Assembly: GCA_947374865.1 (NCBI GenBank)
Contig: CANCDR010000002.1
Location: forward strand, 242,773-306,772
Origin: Oxalobacteraceae bacterium
GTDB lineage: Bacteria; Pseudomonadota; Gammaproteobacteria; Burkholderiales; Burkholderiaceae_D
Length of the DNA: 64,000 nucleotides
Direction: 5' to 3'
A program made the translations under genes and the position numbers. The notes under the pieces are model-generated. The model searched no databases, had not been told where the DNA came from, and saw nothing but the letters and a program-made list of their open reading frames with translations. Of this stretch, positions 57,953-64,000 are shown one piece after another (position 1 is the first letter of the stretch; each line of letters begins with the position of its first letter).

Positions 57953-58396
57953 TTATTTACACAGGTTGGCAGCCAGGCAGGTGCTCGTAGCATCGGTGGT
58001 CCAGGTAACTTTTCCGGCGGCAAGGGCTGGGCTCATGATGAAGGTTTCTCCGGAGAGTCCGTTGGTGGCAATCGCCGTTGCAGTGATCTTGCCAGCTGCG
58101 GTCGCCACGCTGGCCACATTGCCGGCGGCGACGGTGATGTCGGCCGGTACGCCATTGCTGCCGGCAGTACAGTTAGTCAGCGCATTCTGGTCTTGCGCGC
58201 ACAATTCAACCGCCACCTTGGCCGCTGAGGTCGATAGCACTACTTCACTGAATTTGGCTTTTTTGGTGTAGTTCTGATAGGCCGGCAGAGCGACTGCCGC
58301 GAGGATGCCGATAATGGCGACCACAATCATCAATTCAATCAGGGTAAAACCGCGCTGCGCAGAGCGGACCATAGTCGTGGATTTGATCGATTTCAT
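57953..58396 (-). CDS. pilA: Type IV major pilin, PilA-like (pilin 1)
   Basis: The 147-residue prepilin (start ATG 58396, GGAG 8 bp upstream) has a leader ending QRG and mature [20 protein letters not shown], with the usual Glu5, for PilD processing. The rest is a globular domain with a Cys pair near the end ([10 protein letters not shown]) forming the D-region loop, and another pair ([13 protein letters not shown]). It polymerises into type IV pili for twitching, adhesion or DNA uptake. A sigma-54-type promoter and a 5' hairpin lie upstream. A second pilin gene lies 386 bp upstream on the same strand. Confidence 0.94.
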   Translation of the reverse strand: MKSIKSTTMVRSAQRGFTLIELMIVVAIIGILAAVALPAYQNYTKKAKFSEVVLSTSAAKVAVELCAQDQNALTNCTAGSNGVPADITVAAGNVASVATAAGKITATAIATNGLSGETFIMSPALAAGKVTWTTDATSTCLAANLCK

Positions 58397-58420
58397 TTTG
58401 CATCTCCTGTTGGGCAAAGC

Positions 58421-58437
58421 CGACGGACCATCCGTCG
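58421..58437 (-). promoter_or_regulatory. 5'-terminal hairpin of the pilin 1 mRNA
   Basis: CGACGGA and TCCGTCG form a perfect 7-bp stem around three bases. It starts about 3 nt after the predicted start of transcription. The same hairpin occurs before pilin 2, at the same distance from its promoter. Confidence 0.7.
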
Positions 58438-58450
58438 TACTTTCTTTACC

Positions 58451-58465
58451 GCAACTGGCGTGCCA
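58451..58465 (-). promoter_or_regulatory. Sigma-54 promoter of pilin 1
   Basis: On the minus strand TGGCAC-GCCAG-TTGC is an exact match to the sigma-54 -24/-12 consensus (TGGCAC-N5-TTGC). Transcription should start near 58440. PilR/sigma-54 control of pilA is known in other bacteria and fits. Confidence 0.87.
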
Positions 58466-58596
58466 ACTAGAAACCTGGTAAAACCGCGCCTTTTAATTGC
58501 TTATATAGCAATTTAAGAGGCAATATTTTTAAATATGAACCATTTTCGTCACTGCAATACGTTTTTTGTCACCTTCAACATTTTTAACAACGTGAT

Positions 58597-58668
58597 TGGT
58601 GTCAGGTTTTGACATGACACATTTGAACATTTTTATGACAGAACCTGTGATGTCAAGACCTGACCCCA
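58597..58668. repeat. REP-like palindromic element, copy 2
   Basis: Arms at 58597-58619 and 58646-58668 match at 20 of 23 positions, around a 26-bp spacer similar to that of copy 3. The right arm is nearly identical to those of copies 1 and 3. Confidence 0.88.
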
Positions 58669-58691
58669 CGAATATGCATTTTTTAGTGATC

Positions 58692-58763
58692 GGGAGTCAG
58701 ATCTTGACATGACATATTTGAATTTTTTTACGACAGAACCTGTCATGTCAAGACCTGACCCCA
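58692..58763. repeat. REP-like palindromic element, copy 3
   Basis: Arms at 58692-58714 and 58741-58763 are inverted copies with three mismatches in the left arm, around a 26-bp spacer. It lies 23 bp from copy 2 in the same orientation and 19 bp from the pilin 2 stop, where it may serve as its terminator or 3' stabiliser. Confidence 0.88.
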
Positions 58764-58782
58764 CGACTTTATCAAGAAAACT

Positions 58783-59244
58783 TTAATTTGAAGTCTTTAC
58801 CTTATCAAGATAATCCACAGCAGCTGCATTAGAAATGCCAGTGTACGTCACAGCCCAAGTAAGCGAAGTTGCATTCACGGCAAGTGTAGGATTAAATGTA
58901 ATTACCCCAGAATCAACTGCGTTTCCAATTCCTGTTGCGAGCGTCATGGTAATGACACCTGCTCCTGTAGTGGTTACGGAAGCAACTTCTTTTACTGTTG
59001 TATATGTAGGAATGATATTAGGTGAATTAGCAGTATTACAGTTTGTTAAAACTCCGCCAGCTTCTTGACCACAAAATGCGACCGCTTTCATTATTGCATC
59101 TACACTTGATATTGCTTTGCCCAGCTTAGTTTTGATCATATAGCCTTGATAATTTGGAATCGCCACCGCTGCCAAAATTCCAATAATCGCCACCACAATC
59201 ATTAATTCAATCAGCGTAAAACCCCGTTGGATGTTCTGTTTCAT
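58783..59244 (-). CDS. Type IV pilin paralogue (pilin 2)
   Basis: The 153-residue prepilin has a very short leader (MKQNIQRG) and mature [20 protein letters not shown], identical to pilin 1 over that stretch. The globular part differs: one Cys pair in VAFCGQEAGGVLTNCN and no C-terminal pair; it ends DYLDKVKTSN. The 3' two-thirds is visibly more A+T-rich than neighbouring genes. It has its own sigma-54-type promoter and 5' hairpin. It may be a major pilin variant or a pilin-like subunit of other function. Confidence 0.92.
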   Translation of the reverse strand: MKQNIQRGFTLIELMIVVAIIGILAAVAIPNYQGYMIKTKLGKAISSVDAIMKAVAFCGQEAGGVLTNCNTANSPNIIPTYTTVKEVASVTTTGAGVITMTLATGIGNAVDSGVITFNPTLAVNATSLTWAVTYTGISNAAAVDYLDKVKTSN

Positions 59245-59266
59245 TTGTCATTCCCTTTCATTGATA

Positions 59267-59281
59267 GACGGACCATCCGTC
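59267..59281 (-). promoter_or_regulatory. 5'-terminal hairpin of the pilin 2 mRNA
   Basis: GACGGA and TCCGTC pair around three bases, as before pilin 1. It lies about 4 nt after the predicted start of transcription. Confidence 0.7.
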
Positions 59282-59295
59282 CTGCTTTGCTTAGC

Positions 59296-59310
59296 GCAAT
59301 GCGCATGCCA
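59296..59310 (-). promoter_or_regulatory. Sigma-54 promoter of pilin 2
   Basis: On the minus strand TGGCAT-GCGCA-TTGC fits the sigma-54 consensus (TGGCAY-N5-TTGC) exactly. Transcription should start near 59285. Confidence 0.85.
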
Positions 59311-59466
59311 AAACCGAACACCACTTTTCGCCTATAAATGTGAACGCAGGGCAAATTTAGTGACGGTTTATGTTGATCCATCTTAAAACATGGTCATAAA
59401 CTGACAATTACTGTCAGTTTTGAAAATGGCGTAATCGCTCAAGCGCACACCCCGCCTTATGCACTC

Positions 59467-59492
59467 AAAAAAACGGGGAGCCTCGGCTCCCC
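59467..59492 (-). terminator. Intrinsic terminator after sucD
   Basis: On the minus strand GGGGAGC pairs with GCTCCCC around a 4-nt loop and is followed by a run of T's (complement of 59467-59473). It lies 31 bp after the sucD stop. Confidence 0.9.
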
Positions 59493-59522
59493 ATTTTCAA
59501 ACGTCACGAGCAATCACAAAAA

Positions 59523-60404
59523 TTACAGCGCCGCTTTCAACAAACGCGCCATTTCTGATGGATTTTTGGTCACGGTAATACCGCACGCCTGCATGATTTC
59601 CAACTTGGCTTGGGCCGTGTCGGCACCACCGGAAATCAGCGCGCCGGCATGGCCCATGCGCTTGCCTGGTGGCGCTGTTACACCGGCGATAAAGCCGATG
59701 ACCGGTTTTTTCATGTTGTCTTTGATCCAGTAAGCCGCATTGGCTTCGTCCGGGCCGCCGATTTCACCGATCATGATGACCGCATCCGTCTCCGGATCGT
59801 CGTTAAACATACGCATGATGTCGATGTGCTTTAAGCCATTGATTGGATCGCCGCCAATGCCCACTGCCGACGACTGACCAAGACCCAGAGCAGTCAACTG
59901 ACCCACCGCTTCGTAGGTCAAGGTGCCCGAACGTGAAACCACGCCGATGCGGCCCTTCTTGTGGATATGACCCGGCATGATGCCGATCTTGATTTCGTCT
60001 GGTGTGATCAGGCCCGGGCAGTTTGGTCCGAGCAGCAAAGTCTTGCTACCGGCTTTGGCCATGCGGTCTTTCAATGCCAACATATCGCGCACTGGAATGC
60101 CTTCGGTGATGCAGATCGCCAGATCCAGTTCGGCCTCAACGGCTTCCCAGATGGCGGCAGCTGCACCTGCCGGCGGCACGTAAATCACCGATACATTGAC
60201 GCCAGTTTCTTTCTTGGCTTCAGCGACATTGGCAAAAATGGGAATGCCTTCGAAATCTTCGCCGGCTTTCTTGGGATTGACACCCGCGACGAAGCAATTT
60301 TGGCCATTGGCGTATTCGCGGCACATGCGGGTATGGAATTGACCGGTCTTGCCGGTAATTCCCTGGGTGACTACTTTGGTTTCTTTATTAATCAAGATCG
60401 ACAT
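59523..60404 (-). CDS. sucD: Succinyl-CoA synthetase, alpha subunit
   Basis: The 293-residue subunit binds CoA and carries the phosphohistidine. It has [21 protein letters not shown] in part, [20 protein letters not shown], the [14 protein letters not shown] segment and the His loop [10 protein letters not shown]. With SucC it converts succinyl-CoA to succinate with nucleoside triphosphate formation in the TCA cycle. It follows sucC by 121 bp. Confidence 0.98.
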   Translation of the reverse strand: MSILINKETKVVTQGITGKTGQFHTRMCREYANGQNCFVAGVNPKKAGEDFEGIPIFANVAEAKKETGVNVSVIYVPPAGAAAAIWEAVEAELDLAICITEGIPVRDMLALKDRMAKAGSKTLLLGPNCPGLITPDEIKIGIMPGHIHKKGRIGVVSRSGTLTYEAVGQLTALGLGQSSAVGIGGDPINGLKHIDIMRMFNDDPETDAVIMIGEIGGPDEANAAYWIKDNMKKPVIGFIAGVTAPPGKRMGHAGALISGGADTAQAKLEIMQACGITVTKNPSEMARLLKAAL

Positions 60405-60525
60405 AATCTTCTTTCAAATGTTGGCTGGACCGCCGCCTACCTCGAGGCGATCCTGCACTTGGCAATTTTTTGGCGGCTGGGGAGCAGGTTTGCTCCCTAA
60501 TCCGCACACCGGATTCAGATTCTGC

Positions 60526-61692
60526 TTAGTGACCCTTGGCTGCAGCGACCGCTTTTTGCGCCGCTTCTTCCATCGTGTCAGCCGAAATGATCGGCAGGCC
60601 GGAATCGGCCAGCATTTTCTTGCCGATGTCTTCGTTGGTACCCTTCATGCGCACAATCAGCGGCACTTTGAGGGACACAGCCTTGGAGGCAGTGATAACG
60701 CCTTCGGCGATCACGTCACAGCGCATGATGCCGCCGAAGATGTTGACCAGGATGGCTTTCAGGCCGGGATTTTTCAGCATGATCTTGAAGGCTTCCGTGA
60801 CCTTCTCCGCCGTGGCACCACCGCCTACGTCCAGGAAGTTGGCCGGCTCGCCGCCGAACAGCTTGATGGTGTCCATGGTCGCCATGGCCAGACCAGCGCC
60901 ATTGACCAGACAGCCGATATTGCCGTCGAGAGAAATGTAGGCCAGGTCAAACTTGGAGGCTTCAACTTCGGCCGGATCTTCTTCGTCCAGATCGCGGTAA
61001 GCGACGATTTCTGCCTGGCGATACAAGGCGTTCGAATCAAAATTGAATTTGGCATCTAGCGCGATCACATCACCGTTGCCGGTCAGGATCAGCGGGTTGA
61101 TTTCTGCCAGAGCTGAATCGGTTTCCCAGTAGGCTTTGTACAGGCCCTGGAGATTTTTACGAGCGGCAGGCAAGGAAGCGGCTGGTACGCCGATCTTGGT
61201 CGAGATGGCATCCGCATCGGCGTCGGTCAAGCCGGTCGCTGGATCGATGGCGATCTGGTGAATCAGTTCCGGATGGCTTTCGGCGACTTCTTCAATGTCC
61301 ATGCCGCCTTCAGAAGACGCCATCAACACTACGCGCTGCGATACGCGGTCGGTGACCATGGAGACGTACAATTCTTTCTTGATGTCGGCGCCTTCTTCGA
61401 CTAACAGGCGACGTACTTTTTGACCTTCGGGGCCAGTTTGATGCGTCACGAGCTGCATACCAAGGATGGCGGTAGCGTATTCGCGCACCTGCTCAAGGCT
61501 CTTGGCAACTTTTACGCCGCCGCCCTTACCGCGACCACCTGCATGAATCTGCGCCTTCACGACCCAGACCGGGCCGCCTAATTTTTCAGCAGCAGCGACG
61601 GCTTCATCAACGCTCAGGCACGGAATCCCGCGCGGTACTTTAACGCCGTATTTAGCGAGGATTTCTTTACCCTGATACTCATGAATTTTCAT
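60526..61692 (-). CDS. sucC: Succinyl-CoA synthetase, beta subunit
   Basis: The 388-residue ATP-grasp subunit has [17 protein letters not shown] at the start, [22 protein letters not shown] in part, [25 protein letters not shown] in part, and [20 protein letters not shown]. It binds the nucleotide and succinate. It is transcribed ahead of sucD and 60 bp after the DUF2889 gene. Confidence 0.98.
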   Translation of the reverse strand: MKIHEYQGKEILAKYGVKVPRGIPCLSVDEAVAAAEKLGGPVWVVKAQIHAGGRGKGGGVKVAKSLEQVREYATAILGMQLVTHQTGPEGQKVRRLLVEEGADIKKELYVSMVTDRVSQRVVLMASSEGGMDIEEVAESHPELIHQIAIDPATGLTDADADAISTKIGVPAASLPAARKNLQGLYKAYWETDSALAEINPLILTGNGDVIALDAKFNFDSNALYRQAEIVAYRDLDEEDPAEVEASKFDLAYISLDGNIGCLVNGAGLAMATMDTIKLFGGEPANFLDVGGGATAEKVTEAFKIMLKNPGLKAILVNIFGGIMRCDVIAEGVITASKAVSLKVPLIVRMKGTNEDIGKKMLADSGLPIISADTMEEAAQKAVAAAKGH

Positions 61693-61752
61693 ACAAACTT
61701 CCTTTTAAACTTGTGACGCTTTAATGAATAAAAAATGACAGCGGGTGACACA

Positions 61753-62364
61753 CTAACTTGTGCCGGTCGGCTTTTGAGCAGCCCAGCGCGGATAATACGT
61801 GGCGACGACCGGGCCGTCGGTTCTGAGCGCGTGACAGCGGCCGAGTTGAAATGGCTGCTGCGTTGGTGCGCTATTGTCTTGTGATTTATTGGCTCCATCT
61901 TCGGCACCATTGAGAGCCCCATCGGGTTTGGCGAACAGCTCGCCCGAAAAACCCTGAACGGCAACCGTCGGCAGCACCTGCGCGAGTTCGGTCAGATGCG
62001 TGCAACCAGCCGAACCGGACAGGCGTTCTTTAAGCCCAAAACGAAAGCCGCGCAGCAAATTTAAGCCGATCAGCTTTTTATAATCGGGTGTAATAGTGTT
62101 ACAGGTGCCAGGATAAGGCACAGCATCGGACGCGGCCTGCGCATCGACGATGGTGAAGTCGGGTGAGTACGTTACGCGCAGCCACAAATCATGAATCGGG
62201 TCGCCTGCGACACGAATACCGGTTTCGAGTTTGGCGTCCGCGGTTTTGATGTCAGTAAGGTGCGCATCAATTTCCCACAATCCATCTGCGCGACGATAAG
62301 ACGCGACAGTCGTGGTGCGGGTGTGTTTCAAACTACGTGGTGATGAAGACTCTGACAGGGGCAT
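61753..62364 (-). CDS. DUF2889 protein of unknown function
   Basis: The 203-residue protein has the DUF2889 pattern: HTRTTTVASYRRADGLWEIDAHLTDIKT in part, GIRVAGDPIHDLWLRVTYS, a middle GTCNTITPDYKKLIGLNLLRGFR in part, and a C-terminal Cys-His region (GRCHALRTDGPVV). No signal peptide is seen, and the function is unknown. It lies between recX and sucC, an order that recurs in Burkholderiales genomes. Confidence 0.85.
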   Translation of the reverse strand: MPLSESSSPRSLKHTRTTTVASYRRADGLWEIDAHLTDIKTADAKLETGIRVAGDPIHDLWLRVTYSPDFTIVDAQAASDAVPYPGTCNTITPDYKKLIGLNLLRGFRFGLKERLSGSAGCTHLTELAQVLPTVAVQGFSGELFAKPDGALNGAEDGANKSQDNSAPTQQPFQLGRCHALRTDGPVVATYYPRWAAQKPTGTS

Positions 62365-62709
62365 AAGCGAAGACTGCTTTGTGCAATTTCCATGACGACT
62401 AACGGCGAATAAATACCGTGCGGGGTGACATGCCGTCGCAGATTCTACGACTGGCCACCGCTCATGCGGCGCTTTTTATAGCCTGTGGAGTGTAGCACAA
62501 CTCGATGCTTTCAAGCTAATTTGACCTGATCTAGGCGCCTTGCGCCCGTCTTTAATTTTTGTACTTTGAGCATTTTAATGCAGCACGTTTTCAGTACATT
62601 CGGTGCTTGAACGCGAGATAATTAGGGCGTTGCCTTGAACAATACGATGGCGCCTGATATTTCTTCAGCCGTTTGGCTGCCGACCGCTTTCAATCAATGA
62701 AGCTTAAGA
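62365..62709. other. Intergenic region between recX and the DUF2889 gene, nothing recognised
   Basis: The 345 bp contain no credible reading frame with a ribosome site, no strong terminator and no repeats. The middle (about 62510-62600) is A+T-rich and may carry the promoter of the DUF2889-sucCD genes. A weak 5-bp hairpin (GGCGC/GCGCC) lies near 62535. Confidence 0.6.
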
Positions 62710-63195
62710 TCAGGCATCATCGCTCAATTCTACCTCATCATCCAAGTCACTTATACCTTTCGCGCCAAGCGCTGACTTGATTGCTTGATGTGAAAAGCCC
62801 CGTTGCTGCAAGAAGCGGTGCTGCTTCTGCCGCTCTTCGTTACTTTCGGCGAGTCGATTGAATTTGCGTTGCCAGACTGCCAGGGCACGAGCGGATTCTG
62901 TTTCGACCAGACCGGATTTGGCGTCTTGAATCAGGCTGCCTTCAAGGCCATGACTTTGCAGTTCCATGACAATCCGGCTATTACCAAAGCGCGCGGCGCG
63001 GCGATGGACGAGCGCTTCGCTGAAGCGACTTTGCGAGAGGAATTTGGCGGCTTCGAGAAAATCGAGCACCGCTTCGACGTCGTCGCCTTCCTGGGCATAG
63101 CGAGCCAATTTTCGGCCGAGCTCAAGCCGGCTGTGCTCGCGCATCGAGAGATAGCGCAGAGCACGTCCCTTAAGGCTGAGCTGCACTTTAGCCAT
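62710..63195 (-). CDS. recX: Regulatory protein RecX
   Basis: The 161-residue helical protein limits RecA filament growth. It has [23 protein letters not shown] in part, [33 protein letters not shown] in part and a C-terminal [14 protein letters not shown], the tandem three-helix repeats of RecX. The ATG at 63195 is preferred to a GTG one codon earlier. It lies 68 bp after recA on the same strand, the usual place. Confidence 0.95.
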   Translation of the reverse strand: MAKVQLSLKGRALRYLSMREHSRLELGRKLARYAQEGDDVEAVLDFLEAAKFLSQSRFSEALVHRRAARFGNSRIVMELQSHGLEGSLIQDAKSGLVETESARALAVWQRKFNRLAESNEERQKQHRFLQQRGFSHQAIKSALGAKGISDLDDEVELSDDA

Positions 63196-63263
63196 CACAC
63201 AGCCTGCCTGAGGGGACGATTTTTTTCATACGATGTCAATTTGCGCCGGGAAGGCTTAGCTGC

Positions 63264-64000
63264 TTATTCAGCAGCCTTATCCGCAGCTTTGTCAGCGGCC
63301 TTCTCTGCCGCTTTTTCTGCAGCTGCTTCTTTGGCCTTGGCCTTTTTAACAGCGGGATCTTCCTTGATCGCTGCGAGTTCGGGTACACCCAAGGCAATCC
63401 GTACCTTGTTTTCGATTTCGCGTGCCAGTTCTGGATGTTCTTTTAAATAATTCCGGGCATTGTCTTTGCCCTGACCGACGCGCTCGCCGTTGTAGCTATA
63501 CCAGGCGCCAGACTTTTCGACCACTTTGTGATCGGAACCGAGGTCGAGAATCTCGCCCTCGCGGGATGTGCCTTCTCCATAAAGAATGTCGAAATGCGCT
63601 TCGCGGAACGGTGGCGCCACTTTGTTCTTGACGACCTTGACCTTGGTTTCGTTACCGATGACTTCATCGCCCGACTTGATGGAACCGGTGCGGCGGATAT
63701 CGAGACGCACGGAGGCGTAGAACTTGAGCGCATTGCCGCCGGTCGTGGTTTCCGGATTGCCGAACATGACACCGATTTTCATGCGAATCTGGTTAATGAA
63801 GATCACCATGGTGTTGGTGCGGTTGATTGAACCGGTTAATTTGCGCAGGGCCTGAGACATCAGGCGGGCCTGCAGGCCGGGCAGTGAATCACCCATGTCG
63901 CCTTCAATTTCAGCCCGTGGTGTGAGTGCCGCCACCGAATCGATGACGATCAGATCCACGCCGCCAGAACGGACCAGGGCATCGGTGATTTCCAGTGCCT
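63264..64000 (-). CDS. recA: Recombinase RecA, N-terminal part outside window
   Basis: About 245 C-terminal residues are present; the reading frame continues past the right edge ([16 protein letters not shown] at the border). Core motifs are [20 protein letters not shown] (Walker B), [26 protein letters not shown] in part (L2 DNA loop) and the [21 protein letters not shown] segment in part. The C-terminal tail is a Lys/Ala/Glu/Asp repeat ([16 protein letters not shown]) instead of the strongly acidic tail of E. coli RecA. It is central to recombination and the SOS response. Confidence 0.98.
   Translation of the reverse strand, partial: ALEITDALVRSGGVDLIVIDSVAALTPRAEIEGDMGDSLPGLQARLMSQALRKLTGSINRTNTMVIFINQIRMKIGVMFGNPETTTGGNALKFYASVRLDIRRTGSIKSGDEVIGNETKVKVVKNKVAPPFREAHFDILYGEGTSREGEILDLGSDHKVVEKSGAWYSYNGERVGQGKDNARNYLKEHPELAREIENKVRIALGVPELAAIKEDPAVKKAKAKEAAAEKAAEKAADKAADKAAE

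Larger units (their letters stand above)
58397..58782. other. Intergenic region between the two pilin genes
   Basis: The 386 bp hold no gene. From pilin 1 outward there are the 5' hairpin, the sigma-54-type promoter, an A+T-rich stretch at about 58490-58595, and two REP-like elements at 58597-58668 and 58692-58763 just downstream of pilin 2. Confidence 0.8.

Noticed and set aside
61689..61964. Minus-strand 91-codon frame overlapping the DUF2889 gene
   Set aside because: It shares the strand but is out of frame with the conserved DUF2889 sequence and runs into the sucC start; no ribosome site or family similarity.

Overview
The window looks like a chromosomal segment of a betaproteobacterium, most likely Burkholderiales and probably close to Oxalobacteraceae (Herminiimonas/Undibacterium-like). 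The reasons are the gene order pgk-pyk-fba-purC-purE-purK-tsaC, the ilvE / CHCC zinc-finger / O-antigen-ligase neighbourhood, the recA-recX pair at the right edge, and protein sequences of betaproteobacterial type. The genus is inference. No rRNA, tRNA, CRISPR array, insertion sequence or prophage was recognised; this is mostly core chromosome with a few accessory modules.

1-10.6 kb is a formate module on the minus strand, in transcription order: an oxalate/formate-type MFS carrier, a fused FdsG-FdsB NAD-dependent formate dehydrogenase subunit, the molybdo/tungsto catalytic subunit FdsA, a chemoreceptor of unusual predicted topology, the maturation sulfurtransferase FdhD, and a tungstate-type ABC permease that runs off the left edge. 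A ModE-like regulator with a ligand-binding C-terminus is divergent across a palindrome-rich 131-bp region. Together they suggest uptake of formate or oxalate, formate oxidation to NADH, metal supply, cofactor insertion and formate-linked behaviour in one transcription unit.

10.6-23.5 kb holds apt, an EAL phosphodiesterase with a Glu at the receiver phosphoacceptor site, a nucleoside uptake and salvage operon (BMP binding protein, ABC ATPase, two permeases, nucleoside hydrolase, 2OG oxygenase) next to ribokinase, a small gene behind a near-perfect LexA box, an orphan fliT behind a sigma-28-type promoter, and a MATE exporter. 23.5-30.4 kb is a three-gene transglutaminase / DUF2126 ligase / circularly permuted ATP-grasp / alpha-E operon that probably makes or modifies an unknown peptide-like product.

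30.5-42 kb is mixed: a FliL-like protein, thymidine kinase, an FKBP, a PilZ/YcgR-like protein, two small unknown genes, TcdA with an in-frame 9-bp tandem repeat, an MFS carrier, PdxH, MsrA, a flavin reductase-like protein, glutaryl-CoA dehydrogenase, OmpW and a secreted lipase-like lipoprotein. 42-50 kb is central metabolism: tsaC, purK, purE, purC, fba, pyk and pgk. 50-57 kb has AzlCD divergent from ilvE, an O-antigen ligase-like protein, a YheT hydrolase operon and a BepA-like M48 protease.

57-64 kb carries moaC, two type IV major pilin paralogues (each with a sigma-54-type promoter and the same 5'-terminal hairpin) interspersed with three copies of a palindromic REP-like element, then sucCD, a DUF2889 gene, recX and the 3' part of recA.
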